64,000 nt of DNA from Marvinbryantia formatexigens (GTDB lineage Bacteria; Bacillota; Clostridia; Oscillospirales; Ruminococcaceae). Both the position numbers and the translations under genes were made by a program. The stretch is from positions 62,001 to 126,000 of the forward strand of contig JAETPU010000002.1 in the NCBI GenBank assembly GCA_021771035.1, read 5' to 3'. The notes under the pieces are model-generated. The model saw only the letters and a program-made list of their open reading frames with translations, did not search any database and was not told the origin of the DNA. This document shows, in pieces, positions 46,455 to 55,358 of the stretch (its first letter is position 1; every line of letters begins with the position of its first letter).

Positions 46455-46504
46455 AATCCCCCGTTCCTGGCGCAGCGGGTATTTGCTGGGAATGGGGGAT
46501 TTTT
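46455..46504 (+). terminator. Terminator
   Basis: AATCCCCCGTTCC (46455-46467) pairs with GGGAATGGGGGAT (46488-46500) followed by TTTTT. Confidence 0.8.
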
Positions 46505-46661
46505 CCAGAGTCGGTTGGTCGAATCCTGTCGAAGCACCCCGGGGGATTTTATGCGTCCGTGTGCTGGGGCTTTTACAGCGGATCGGCGCCCGCGGGTTCG
46601 GAATGTTTGAGGATTCTTGCGTGTAGTTTTACCGTGACAACGTGGAAAGGATGAATACTTG

Positions 46662-47786
46662 ATGAAAAAATTGCGGCATTTGGCGGCGGCGCTGGCAATG
46701 GTGGTTTCCCTTGGAATCATGGTGTGCGGCTGCAGCTCCGGAGGAACGGGAGGGGAACCCTCCGCCCCCTCGCAGACGGTGACTATCTCCAAGGATAAGG
46801 AACTGAGCGTCCATTTTATTGATGTTGGGCAGGCGGACTGCATCCTGATTCAAACCCCCGATAAAAAGAATATCCTGATTGACGCGGGAAACCGGGACGA
46901 CAGCTCCCTGATTCAGAAATACTTAAAAAACCAGCAGGTGGACACACTGGACTTGATGGTGCTGACCCATCCCCATGAGGATCACATCGGCTCTGCGGCC
47001 AACATCATCAAAACCTATTCTCCGGCGCAGATCTGTATGCCGGACGCCATGAGCACCTCCCAGGTGTTTGAAAAGACCCTCAATGCCATCGTGGAATCCA
47101 AATGTGAGCTGCTCCCCGCCAAGCCGGGAACCGTTCTCCTGGATACCGGGGATGTGCGGTTAGAGGTTGCGGCGCCCAATTCGGACGGCTATGACAGCCT
47201 GAACGACTATTCCGTTGTCACCCGCCTGAGCTACGGCAGCCGCAGCTTCCTGCTGACCGGGGACGCCCAGGAAATTTCCGAGAAGGAGATGCTGGATGCC
47301 GGTGCGGCGTTAAAAAGCGATGTGCTCAAGGTGGGCCATCACGGAAGTACCACCAGCACCAGCGAGGCCTTTTTAAAGGCGGTTTCGCCTGAGTTTGCGG
47401 TGATTTCCTGTGAAACCGGCAATGAATACGGACACCCCCATAAGGAAATTTTAGAGCGGCTGGAAGGCGCCGGAGTGACAATCCTGCGTACGGATACCCA
47501 GGGCACGGTGATTATGCGCACCGACGGCAAACAGCTGGGATATGAGACGCTGGGCTCTCAGGGCGGTTCCGATGGGGCTTCTGCGGGCAATTCCGCCCAA
47601 AGCGCCTCCGAGTCCTCCTCCCAGGCATCTGACAGCCAGCAGGCCTATGTGGGAAACAAAAACTCCAAGGTGTTTCATACCCAGGAGTGCGATAACAATA
47701 TGGCCGAAAAGAACAAGGTGTTCTTCGATACCCGCCAGCAGGCGGTGGACGCCGGGTATTCCCCCTGTTCCCGCTGCAACCCGTAA
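46662..47786 (+). CDS. ComEC/Rec2-like MBL-fold lipoprotein with C-terminal Ada-type zinc-binding motif
   Basis: 374 aa. A lipoprotein signal ends near MVCGCSS (about residue 25). The metallo-beta-lactamase domain has FIDVGQADCILIQ, LTHPHEDHIGSA (HxHxDH), SYGSRSFLLTGDAQ and KVGHHGSTTS, the form seen in the soluble part of ComEC and in secreted nucleases or phosphodiesterases. A Ser-rich linker follows. Then KVFHTQECDN...GYSPCSRCNP resembles the Ada metal-binding fold. ATG 46662 follows AAAGGATG. It probably acts on nucleic acid outside the membrane; the substrate is inferred. Confidence 0.88.
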   Translation: MKKLRHLAAALAMVVSLGIMVCGCSSGGTGGEPSAPSQTVTISKDKELSVHFIDVGQADCILIQTPDKKNILIDAGNRDDSSLIQKYLKNQQVDTLDLMVLTHPHEDHIGSAANIIKTYSPAQICMPDAMSTSQVFEKTLNAIVESKCELLPAKPGTVLLDTGDVRLEVAAPNSDGYDSLNDYSVVTRLSYGSRSFLLTGDAQEISEKEMLDAGAALKSDVLKVGHHGSTTSTSEAFLKAVSPEFAVISCETGNEYGHPHKEILERLEGAGVTILRTDTQGTVIMRTDGKQLGYETLGSQGGSDGASAGNSAQSASESSSQASDSQQAYVGNKNSKVFHTQECDNNMAEKNKVFFDTRQQAVDAGYSPCSRCNP

Positions 47787-47802
47787 AGTGAGAATTCCCA
47801 AT

Positions 47803-47845
47803 AAAAAATCAGCCGGAGAAGGATTCCTTCTCCGGCTGATTTTTC
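47803..47845 (+). terminator. Terminator of the MBL lipoprotein gene
   Basis: 15-bp stem ATCAGCCGGAGAAGG (47808-47822) with CCTTCTCCGGCTGAT (47826-47840), A-run before and T-run after; works in both directions. Confidence 0.9.
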
Positions 47846-47961
47846 TATGTGCGGCCCGGGGCCTATCAGAAATAATCACCCATGGATATGGTCAGTCCCA
47901 TATGAAAAATAGGACTCAGTCTCACTGCTGCAAAAACGATACAAACTATTTTATGTTACAC

Positions 47962-48157
47962 GGAAATGAAACCTGACGCACAGCGTTCGGTTCCTCAAGA
48001 AGGCCTCAGGCGCACAGCGCCTGCCGTTTCCAGAGAAAAGGGCCTGCCTTCTTTCAAGTGGAAATGAAATCTAATGCACAGCGCTCGGTGCCCCAAGAAG
48101 GCCTCAGGCGCATAGCGCCTGCTATCTCCAGAGAGAAGGGCCGGTCTTCTTCAAAGT
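47962..48157. repeat. Tandem repeat, two copies of 98 bp
   Basis: Copies begin at 47962 and 48060 with GGAAATGAAA(C/T)CT(G/A)A(C/T)GCACAGCG. Both contain a GGCGC/GCGCC hairpin (CAGGCGCACAGCGCCTG and its variant). They lie next to the IS30 remnant. Confidence 0.85.
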
Positions 48158-48169
48158 TGAGGAAAACGG

Positions 48170-48580
48170 ACTTCTTTTGATGTGTTGCATTGACAAGAAA
48201 AGTGCAACAAGGGGGAGAAAACCACTTCGACGGGGGTTTTAAAGCCGAGAATTTTTCTGGGCCGAAGGTTCCATTCATCCTCCGCAGTCTGAATTTTCTC
48301 TGGACTGACGTCAGTCAGACGTTTCCTTATGAAACATACTCCCAAAGCAGTCCACTGGTATTTTCATTGGTTCCTCGCTGCCGGGGATGATGGGGAAGTA
48401 CGAAGGAAAACTGTACGCCGCCAAGTCCCTCACTGATCGGTGCATGGTGCCGACACTCACGCCGCAATCCGGCGTAATGGGTTCTGCGGGCTACTCCCGG
48501 AGCGCTGCGGCGACGCGTCCCGCCAGCTTCCGGCAGATGGAAAAGCGGCTCTATCGCTCCGCCAGGGTTAGCACACAGCC
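48170..48580 (-). pseudogene. IS30-family transposase remnant
   Basis: Read on the minus strand, an LTLAER start typical of IS30 helix-turn-helix regions (near 48575) is followed by stops and a deletion. Next come RQRGTNENTSGLLWEY, then after a frameshift EWNLRPRKILGFKTPVEV. The last two are the conserved IS30 C-terminal blocks (RGTNENxNGLLR and NxRPRKxLGxKTP). Catalytic aspartates and the middle third are gone, so it is dead. No intact inverted ends were located. Confidence 0.8.
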
Positions 48581-48914
48581 CGCCTGACTTGCCCATAAGG
48601 GTATGCATCTCTGTGTTTTTTGTGATACAGAAATGAACATTGTAGTCAGTTCCTTTGCTGCCAAAGTAGCCGGGCTTTTGAATTCTCGGGTGCGAAAACC
48701 TTCGGCTGATTTTTTACACCAAAATAAAAACCGTCCGCCGGATAGCGGTTATACGCTGTCGGTTTTTCTCCAGGGAATCCGCAGCAGGAACTGTGAAACT
48801 TGTTATTCAATCCCTGCCGCACCAGGACGGGCTCCAAGCCGCCGCTGTGGTAACTTTTCGGAGGCTGTGCAGCCGTTTGCCAAAAGCGGGTTATGTGCGG
48901 GAACGCGGGAAGTC
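48581..48914. other. Spacer between IS30 remnant and ATPase gene
   Basis: 334 bases without a gene or clear terminator. Confidence 0.4.
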
Positions 48915-50006
48915 CTAAACGCCCGCTGCCTCATGCAGCTGTTCCAGGGTGCGCTGTGTAACGGCGTCCACCTTGGAGAAGTCCATGGCGCCGGTATAAA
49001 TTTTCTCCTCAAGGCCCCGGAGCTTTTGAGCCTGCTCCAAATGGGAACCGGCCTCCAGGAGAATCTGTGCGGCGGCCTTGCGGTTGAAATGCAGGCGTTC
49101 CCGGCGGGAACGGATGGATTTATCAGTGAAGCGCTGGGCGCTGATGGTTTTCCCTTCCAGCACACCCCGCAGCGGGTGAAAGCGGTTAGAGGTGCAAAAG
49201 CCCATGGACAATGCCGGAATAAACAGGTGATCGATTTTATCCAGATGGGACATGGGGCAGCGGCAGGCAATCACGTCATAGCCGCACTCCATTGCCACAC
49301 AGGCTATCTGGGCATTGAGCAGCCGGGAGACAGCGCCCCAGTCGTCCTCGATTAGGTACACCCGTTCACACAGCTTTGCGATATTTTCCGGGTACATCAG
49401 GATTCCCGTGGGGGTGCCGGTGCTCAGGAAGCGGACTGCCTCGTGGCCGCGGCGGTCCAGGCGCAGCTTGACCTCCTTGTAGAACAGCCGTTGGACAAAC
49501 CGGGTAATTTTGTCCGCGTCGGTGAACTCCAGCGCAATACGGTAGGTGTCGCTCAGGATGGTGCCCGCGGCGCTGAGAAACCGGTGGTAGCGCTGGGTGG
49601 ACTGGGCCTCCTGCTGGCCCAGCTCCAGGAGATCCTCCCGATGGCCTGCCAGTTCCCCCTCGTCCAGGGCGTCGTAGAGGGATACCACCGTTTCAAAGGC
49701 GCCGGGAGCTGTGGGGGAAATGCGGTGGGGCTGGGTAGCGTCCAGGGCTGCCAGGCCCAGGTGCGGAAAATAGACCCCGTCCAGGGAATTGGGATCAAAG
49801 GAGCAGTGAATCAGCTCGGTATCCTGGCTGGAAAACTCCTGCGCAATTCGTTTGAGCAGCGTGGACTTGCCGCAGCCGGGGGAGCCCTCCACACAGAACA
49901 GGCGTTTGAGCAGCCGGGGGTTGTGCAGCTGTTCCATTTCACTGACAAACCCATAGGGCGTGTTGGCACAGAGAAAAAAATGCAGCAGATTTGCTTCAGC
50001 GGACAT
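48915..50006 (-). CDS. Large P-loop ATPase, PRK06851-like
   Basis: 363 aa. The P-loop is CVEGSPGCGKSTLLKRIA at about 38-55. A later region (ECGYDVIACRCPMSHLDKIDHLFIPALSMGFCTSN) resembles the PRK06851 ATPases common in spore-forming Firmicutes, whose role is not established. ATG 50006 follows GGGAGGG; a 24-codon longer frame lacks a ribosome site. Monocistronic and divergent from htpG. Confidence 0.8.
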   Translation of the reverse strand: MSAEANLLHFFLCANTPYGFVSEMEQLHNPRLLKRLFCVEGSPGCGKSTLLKRIAQEFSSQDTELIHCSFDPNSLDGVYFPHLGLAALDATQPHRISPTAPGAFETVVSLYDALDEGELAGHREDLLELGQQEAQSTQRYHRFLSAAGTILSDTYRIALEFTDADKITRFVQRLFYKEVKLRLDRRGHEAVRFLSTGTPTGILMYPENIAKLCERVYLIEDDWGAVSRLLNAQIACVAMECGYDVIACRCPMSHLDKIDHLFIPALSMGFCTSNRFHPLRGVLEGKTISAQRFTDKSIRSRRERLHFNRKAAAQILLEAGSHLEQAQKLRGLEEKIYTGAMDFSKVDAVTQRTLEQLHEAAGV

Positions 50007-50279
50007 AGTGTTCCCTCCCAGGTTGATATTGAGGCACGGCAATGCGGTGGGGAACTTGGCTGCCGGCCCCGAAAACAAAGGCTTTTTAATTTATCCTATT
50101 CATCTGGAAGAAACCTGTTACTTTTTTCCTGTTTTGCCGCAAACCCGGCGGATTTTTTCAAGCCATGGGAATTTTGGCCATGAGGCCTGAGAATTAGAGG
50201 GTTCTCCTGCCTTCGCCGGTATTTGTCCGAGAATTTTTTAACGAACTGTGAATTTTTGATGCCGTATTGGGGGCGGGAC
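50007..50279. other. Divergent spacer between ATPase gene and htpG promoter
   Basis: A/T-richer than its surroundings; apart from the htpG control sites to its right nothing specific is seen. Confidence 0.5.
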
Positions 50280-50308
50280 TTGCAATTTTTAGGGGATTGT
50301 ATTATAGT
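50280..50308 (+). promoter_or_regulatory. Promoter of htpG
   Basis: TTGCAA (50280-50285), 17-nt spacer, TATAGT (50303-50308). The start point (about 50315) falls inside the CIRCE element. Confidence 0.82.
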
Positions 50309-50312
50309 AGCT

Positions 50313-50339
50313 TTAGCACTCGTATACATTGAGTGCCAA
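50313..50339 (+). promoter_or_regulatory. CIRCE operator (HrcA site)
   Basis: TTAGCACTC (50313-50321), 9-nt spacer, GAGTGCCAA (50331-50339). This is the CIRCE consensus with one mismatch in the right arm. Overlap with the start point suggests HrcA repression and heat induction of htpG. Confidence 0.93.
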
Positions 50340-50408
50340 TATTTTTGTTTTAACAGGTGTGGGTATCACGCCCGCTACTTTTTTTGACGGAAGGAAGGAC
50401 TTGGAATA

Positions 50409-52313
50409 ATGAGCAGAACCAAGCAGTTTAAAGCGGAATCCAAACGGCTGTTGGATTTGATGATCAATTCCATCTACACCCACCGGGAGATTTTCCTCAG
50501 GGAGCTTATCTCCAATGCCAGCGACGCCATCGATAAGCTGTACTATCATGCGCTCAGCGAGGGCCTCAGCGGGCTGTCCCGGGAGGATTTTGCCATCGAC
50601 ATTGCCCTGGACAAGGAAAACCGTACCCTGACGCTTACGGACAACGGCTGCGGTATGACCAAGGAGGAACTGGAGAATAACCTGGGCACCATCGCCAAGA
50701 GCGGCTCGCTGGCCTTTAAGAAGGAAAACGGCGACGGGGAGAACGCCAAGGATATTGACATTATCGGCCAGTTCGGCGTGGGCTTCTATTCCGCCTTTAT
50801 GGTCGCCAAGGATGTGAAGGTGGTTTCCAAGGCCTTTGGCAGCGAGGAGGCCTGGTGCTGGCAGTCCCAGGGTGTGGAGGGCTACACCATCGATCCATGC
50901 GGGAAAGAGAGCCACGGTACCCAGATTGAACTGACCCTCAAGGACAACACTGAGGATGAGAACTACGACGAGTTTTTGGAGACCTACCGGGTTCGGGAGC
51001 TGGTGAAAAAATATTCCGACTATATCCGCTATCCTATCCGCCTTCCGGTTCAGAAGAGCCGGGTGAAGGAGGACACCAAGGACAGCGAAAAGCCGGAGTA
51101 TGAATCCTATACGGAGATCGAGACCCTCAACAGCATGGTGCCCATCTGGAAGAAGAGCAAGAGCGAGCTCACCAAGGAGGATTACAACAACTTCTATAAG
51201 GAAAAGTTTATGGATTTTGAGGATCCTATGCGGGTGATCCACTCCTCCACCGAGGGAACCGCCACCTACAATGCCCTGCTGTTTATCCCTGCCAGGGCGC
51301 CCTACAACTACTATACCCGGGACTTTGAGAAGGGGCTTCAGCTGTATGCCAGCGGGGTGCTGATCATGGAGAAGTGCCCGGATTTGCTGCCGGATTATTT
51401 CAGCTTTGTGCGCGGCCTGGTGGATTCCCAGGATCTGAGCCTGAATATCTCCCGTGAGATGCTGCAGCATGACCGTCAGCTCAAGATCATTGCCTCCAGG
51501 CTGGAAAAGAAAATCAAAAGCGAGCTGGAAAGCCTGCTCAAAAGCGATCGCGAGGCCTATGAAAAGTTCTTCTCCAATTTCGGCCTGCAGCTGAAATACG
51601 GCCTGTACAGCGACTATGGGATGCACAAGGATGTCCTGCAGGATCTCATTCTGTTCACATCCTCCTTTGAAAAGAAGCTGGTCACCCTGGCGGACTATGT
51701 GTCCCGCATGAAGGAGGAGCAGAAATATATCTACTATATGAGCGGCGAGACTGTGGAGCGCATCGACCACCTGCCGCAGATTGAGCTGCTCAAGGAGAAG
51801 GGCTACGAGGTCCTGTACCTGACCGACGATGTGGATGAGTTCGCGCTGACGATGCTGCGGGAATATGACGGCAAGGAATTTAAAAATGCCGCCAGCGGCG
51901 ATTTGGGCCTGGAATCCGAGGAGGAGAAGGAGGCTGCCAAAAAACTGGGCGAGGAGAATAAGGAGCTGTTGGAAGCCATGCAGAAGGCCCTGGGAGACCG
52001 AGTGGCCCAGGTGCGCCTGTCCAGCCGGCTCAAGAGTCATCCGGCCTGCCTGAGCAGCGACGGCGATCTGTCCCTGGAGATGGAAAAGGTGCTCAACGCC
52101 ATGCCCAGCGATCAGAAGGTGAAGGCCCAACGGGTTTTGGAACTCAATGCCTCCCATCCGGTATTCCAAAAACTCAGGGAGCTTCAGAGAGAGGACTCCC
52201 AGCGCCTTGAAACCTATACAAGCCTGCTTTATAACCAGGCGCTTCTCATGGAGGGGCTTCCGGTGGAGGATCCCATCGCCTTCTCCAACCAGATCTGTGA
52301 ATTGATGCAGTAA
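50409..52313 (+). CDS. htpG: Chaperone HtpG (bacterial Hsp90)
   Basis: 634-aa ATP-dependent chaperone. The N-terminal GHKL ATPase has [42 protein letters not shown] and GTQIEL. The middle domain has [20 protein letters not shown] and [12 protein letters not shown]. Length is typical. ATG 50409 follows GGAAGGA. The gene is a single unit under a CIRCE-type promoter, an arrangement not shared by the Bacillus subtilis htpG. Confidence 0.98.
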   Translation: MSRTKQFKAESKRLLDLMINSIYTHREIFLRELISNASDAIDKLYYHALSEGLSGLSREDFAIDIALDKENRTLTLTDNGCGMTKEELENNLGTIAKSGSLAFKKENGDGENAKDIDIIGQFGVGFYSAFMVAKDVKVVSKAFGSEEAWCWQSQGVEGYTIDPCGKESHGTQIELTLKDNTEDENYDEFLETYRVRELVKKYSDYIRYPIRLPVQKSRVKEDTKDSEKPEYESYTEIETLNSMVPIWKKSKSELTKEDYNNFYKEKFMDFEDPMRVIHSSTEGTATYNALLFIPARAPYNYYTRDFEKGLQLYASGVLIMEKCPDLLPDYFSFVRGLVDSQDLSLNISREMLQHDRQLKIIASRLEKKIKSELESLLKSDREAYEKFFSNFGLQLKYGLYSDYGMHKDVLQDLILFTSSFEKKLVTLADYVSRMKEEQKYIYYMSGETVERIDHLPQIELLKEKGYEVLYLTDDVDEFALTMLREYDGKEFKNAASGDLGLESEEEKEAAKKLGEENKELLEAMQKALGDRVAQVRLSSRLKSHPACLSSDGDLSLEMEKVLNAMPSDQKVKAQRVLELNASHPVFQKLRELQREDSQRLETYTSLLYNQALLMEGLPVEDPIAFSNQICELMQ

Positions 52314-52480
52314 TCGGGATTTTTAGCTGTAGGTATCGTATCCGGCAGTCGAGAAAAAGAACGAGCCGCGCCTTTGGCATCCCCCGCTGTTCAAAGCCGG
52401 CTGCCCGGTGCGCGTGTCCATTTTGCCGCTGTAAAATTTTCTGAATTTCTGCTTATGCGTTGTCCCCGCAGCCCAAACTA
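52314..52480. other. Spacer after htpG
   Basis: No gene; no strong terminator seen directly after htpG. Confidence 0.4.
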
Positions 52481-52634
52481 GGGTCTGTCTGAAAGAACAG
52501 TACCTTTCGCGCCAACCGCGAAGGGATGCCGGTTCCAACAGGGAAACTGCCCGGAAGGCGTATTGTTTCGGAATTGCGAAACAATAGTCCACGCTTGAGG
52601 CATCCCTTTGCGGTATCGTTTTCGGACAGGCTCC
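52481..52634. mobile_element. MITE-like palindromic element
   Basis: 154 bp with imperfect terminal inverted repeats: left GGGTCTGTCTGAAAG, right (reverse complement) GGAGCCTGTCCGAAAA. A second internal pair is GCGAAGGGATGCC with GGCATCCCTTTGCGG, and the centre is a TATTGTTTCG/CGAAACAATA hairpin. It has no coding capacity. This nested shape is that of a non-autonomous transposon derivative; its parent is not in the window and no target duplication was confirmed. Confidence 0.6.
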
Positions 52635-52809
52635 AAGGCCGCGGGGATTATTTTATCAGCAGGCAAACCTGCGGTTACCTGTGAATAGAAATGAAATACA
52701 GGTTTTGGTGGATTCCCTTCATAAACGGCACAGGGCCCGATGGGGCCCATGACTGGGCTTGGTGCCATATCGGCAGGTGCGGGGACATCCGGAAAGGAAG
52801 GTGTTGGCG

Positions 52810-53721
52810 ATGAGAAAGGCAAAGTGGCCGGTTATCCTGGGCGCGGGCGTCCTGATTGCAGCGGGGCTGAGCCTGTCGGGCGTTTTTTTACGCACGCATC
52901 TGGGGAATGGGCCCCAGAGGCAGGAGGAGCTTGAGGCCACTGTAGTGAGCCGCCAGGCGCTCCAGGAGCTGGTAAGCGGTGAAGTGCAGGCCATTCGGGA
53001 TGAGCTGGAGGGGGGCATAATCGCAGTAGCCCAAGAGGCTGTCTATGACCAGATGGAGGGAGTAAGCCGGGAGGACATCAAGGCTATGGCAGGGGAGTCC
53101 ATCAAATCCTTCCTGCGCCAGTGGCTGTCCGAATTCCGGATTCCTTCAGCTGCGCTGGACTCCGTGGACGGCGTTGTGGACACCTGGATTGACAGCGAGG
53201 CGGCAGACGAAATTCTGGACAGTGAGTTTACACAGTCCGTGGTACAGCGCACGGTGACGCTGTGCGTGGAGGAGGTGGTCTCCCAAATCCAGATTGGCGG
53301 GGATTCCCAGGAACTGATTGATTCCCTGGTGGAAAAAATTGATTCCTCACCGCTGCGCAGCGTTGGTTTTTCTCCGGTGCGTGTGAAGGGGCCGTTTCCC
53401 TATTCGCTGCCTCTGCGGTCTTTGAGCTATTATGACTGTACGGTCCAGCGTTTTTGGGGGATCCCCTGCGACGTTACGATCCACGGCTGGGATGAGGAAC
53501 TCATAGGGGCTGTGGTAAAGCTGTATGCGGCCCGCAATACCCTGATGGATCTTCCGGACGCCACAAAGCGTGCCAGTGAGATGGACTACACCGCCCTGGC
53601 CCAGGACGCGGCAGGGCAGGCCATTCGTGAGGAACTGCAAGCCCGGTGGAATGATATCCTCAATCAGCTCTGGGGAACCCTGCGGCAGATTCTTCCCCAG
53701 GGCCTGCGGCAGCAGGTGTAA
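52810..53721 (+). CDS. Membrane-anchored extracytoplasmic protein of unknown function
   Basis: 303 aa. One N-terminal helix (about 6-28), then an outside region rich in acidic helices with repeated Leu/Val-Ile heptads, and a strand block YSLPLRSLSYYDCTVQRFWGIPCDVTIHGW with two Cys that could form a disulfide. No family is recognised. ATG 52810 follows GGAAAGGAAGG; longer frames lack such a site. No operon partner. Confidence 0.75.
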   Translation: MRKAKWPVILGAGVLIAAGLSLSGVFLRTHLGNGPQRQEELEATVVSRQALQELVSGEVQAIRDELEGGIIAVAQEAVYDQMEGVSREDIKAMAGESIKSFLRQWLSEFRIPSAALDSVDGVVDTWIDSEAADEILDSEFTQSVVQRTVTLCVEEVVSQIQIGGDSQELIDSLVEKIDSSPLRSVGFSPVRVKGPFPYSLPLRSLSYYDCTVQRFWGIPCDVTIHGWDEELIGAVVKLYAARNTLMDLPDATKRASEMDYTALAQDAAGQAIREELQARWNDILNQLWGTLRQILPQGLRQQV

Positions 53722-54006
53722 CACGGTGCTGCTCCGGGGATTTGAGGGCGTCACTTCAGCATAGAGGGATATATGTGATTTTCCTGGGGGAAATTGGGGC
53801 GGAGCCTTCGAACCGGTACGCCGAGCAGCTGCTGTGCCGGCGAAGGCTTCCGGCTTTATGCCCCCCTTGAGGAGGAGCTGTACGCCGGGGCCTGTACTAT
53901 TTTTGCCCGGGCCCATTTTCTCCGGACGATGTGGCGGATTTTTTCTGCCGGCATACTACCAAAAACCGGTAATACATTGTTTGCAAATGGGTTACAACGT
54001 GGTTCA
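53722..54006. other. Spacer before the twin RNA units
   Basis: 285 bases, no gene and no clear terminator. Confidence 0.4.
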
Positions 54007-54123
54007 TTGAGTTTTTGGGGGCTTTGTGATACAATATTCGTGCAAGCACGAATATCTGGGAGTTTCGCTCACCGGCCCGAAAGCACGGCCGGTGTTTGAC
54101 AGAGCCAAACCGCGAAACGTCCC
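54007..54123 (+). ncRNA. Candidate structured RNA unit 1
   Basis: Promoter TTGAGT (54007-54012), 17 nt, TGA-TACAAT (54030-54035). Downstream is a 9-bp hairpin ATATTCGTG/CACGAATAT (54034-54055). Then comes a branched fold: outer stem GGGAGTTTCGC (54058-54068) with GCGAAACGTCCC (54112-54123), enclosing CACCGGCC/GGCCGGTG and TTTG/CAAA hairpins. No terminator is seen after it. It matches unit 2 at a 138-bp offset. Not recognised as a known RNA family. Confidence 0.55.
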
Positions 54124-54125
54124 GG

Positions 54126-54261
54126 TTGGTTCAAGATTTGATTGTGATACAATGTTCACGAAAGGCGTGAACCTGCAATCATCTTTCATGATTGAGGGAG
54201 TTTCGCTCACCGGCTCGAAGGCATGGCCGGTGTTTGACAGAGCCAAACCGCGAAACGTCCC
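54126..54261 (+). ncRNA. Candidate structured RNA unit 2
   Basis: Promoter-like TTGGTT (54126-54131), 16 nt, TGA-TACAAT (54148-54153). The first hairpin GTTCACG/CGTGAAC (54154-54172) differs in sequence from unit 1 but keeps pairing. An extra CAATCAT/ATGATTG hairpin follows. The 66-nt branched fold at 54196-54261 is the same as in unit 1 with three changes, all in or next to a loop (one converts a C-G pair to T-G). Confidence 0.55.
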
Positions 54262-54442
54262 GGTTGGTTCAGGCATTGAAACAAATCCCCATACGCCCGT
54301 CAACAGATGGAAGGTTTGTTTTCCGGAATGAAAGTCAGCCGGGATCAAGCGGAACAACGTGCACAATATCCCAACCCGCGGCTGAACTATCACAACTGGC
54401 AACCAGGCAAGGGATAAGCGGAACGGAAAAGCCGCCAGCCGC
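54262..54442. other. Spacer after the twin units
   Basis: Ends at the stop of the XRE gene; no T-rich terminator noticed. Confidence 0.4.
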
Positions 54443-55141
54443 TTATTTACGGGACGGATGCAGCTTATTTTCGGAGTTCTGCACCAAATTGAGCAGGGAA
54501 GAGGCATACAGCGGGTAGCTGTTGGCCAGGGATTCGGTTGTCATATACAAAGCGTCGATATTTTCCACGGGCTCCTGCCCGGCAACGGTTTCTCCCTGGG
54601 CGGCGGCGTTGGCGTTGGCTTCGCTCACCTGCATGGCGGCGTCGGCGTAGTGGGCATAAAGGCCCTTGGGTACGGTGAAAAAGCCCGCCTGGTTTTTGGC
54701 GTTGGCCCCGTGCACAATGCGGAACATCCGGTAAACCCCCAGCATCAAAAAGGAGGAAACCTCTGTGGTGAGCGCCTTACAGTTACAGCGCTGCAGCAGA
54801 TCGAACAGGATGTTCAGGGAGTTGACGATCAGCTTTTTATTGAGCGTGGGCAGAATACTGCCCCGGAAGGTATTTTCCTTGGAGGTGCTGTCATATTCCG
54901 GGAGCTCCTCCACCGTGATGGTGGAACCGCTTCTGTCCGGCGAACGCCCCAACAGGTAATCGCAGGAGACGTTATAGAAATCCGCGCACCGGGTTAAAAA
55001 ATCCAGCCCGCATTCCCGGATGCCCTTCTCATAGTGGGAGAGCAATGCCTGAGAGATTCCCAGTTCTCCGGCAGCCTGCTTCTGGCTAATGCCGCGCTCT
55101 TTGCGCAGTAAAGTCAGAATTCTTGGAAAATCGGCGTTCAT
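54443..55141 (-). CDS. XRE-family transcriptional regulator
   Basis: 232 aa. The N-terminal HTH_3 domain (about 5-58) reads ILTLLRKERGISQKQAAGELGISQALLSHYEKG, followed by FYNVSCDYLLGRSPDR. The larger C-terminal region is helical and unassigned and may sense a ligand or oligomerise. ATG 55141 is 8 nt from GGAGG. It has a very strong promoter and no phage genes nearby, so it is more likely a chromosomal regulator than a prophage repressor. Confidence 0.88.
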   Translation of the reverse strand: MNADFPRILTLLRKERGISQKQAAGELGISQALLSHYEKGIRECGLDFLTRCADFYNVSCDYLLGRSPDRSGSTITVEELPEYDSTSKENTFRGSILPTLNKKLIVNSLNILFDLLQRCNCKALTTEVSSFLMLGVYRMFRIVHGANAKNQAGFFTVPKGLYAHYADAAMQVSEANANAAAQGETVAGQEPVENIDALYMTTESLANSYPLYASSLLNLVQNSENKLHPSRK

Positions 55142-55180
55142 GGTCACAACCTCCGTCACACTTCAATCTACGTATTGTTG

Positions 55181-55209
55181 ATTATAGTATATTACCTACC
55201 TTTTGTAAA
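55181..55209 (-). promoter_or_regulatory. Promoter of the XRE gene
   Basis: Minus strand TTTACA (55204-55209), 17-nt spacer, TATAAT (55181-55186). Confidence 0.85.
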
Positions 55210-55358
55210 GTAGAACTCCCGCGTTTTATGCAAAATGCCGTCGATTTCCCTGCCCTTTTTGGCATACAATAGAGAAAAACCGAAAAGGCGGGCGATGATT
55301 TTTTTGGAAAATTCTCCGGAATTTGGGGAAAACAGAATACTGGAAAGGGGAATACCCA

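Noticed and set aside
48603-49355. Plus-strand frame of 250 codons over the end of the ATPase gene
   Set aside because: Its second half is antisense to the P-loop ATPase gene and its first half lacks a ribosome site and protein-like composition.
50313-52169. 618-codon minus-strand frame opposite htpG
   Set aside because: Antisense shadow of a conserved chaperone gene; Leu/His-rich composition and no family features.
54004-54507. Minus-strand frame (167 codons) with two 46-residue repeats across the twin RNA units
   Set aside because: The period of 138 bp happens to be a multiple of three. Differences between units change amino acids in both directions but keep RNA pairing, so RNA is the better reading. 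No ribosome site is seen.
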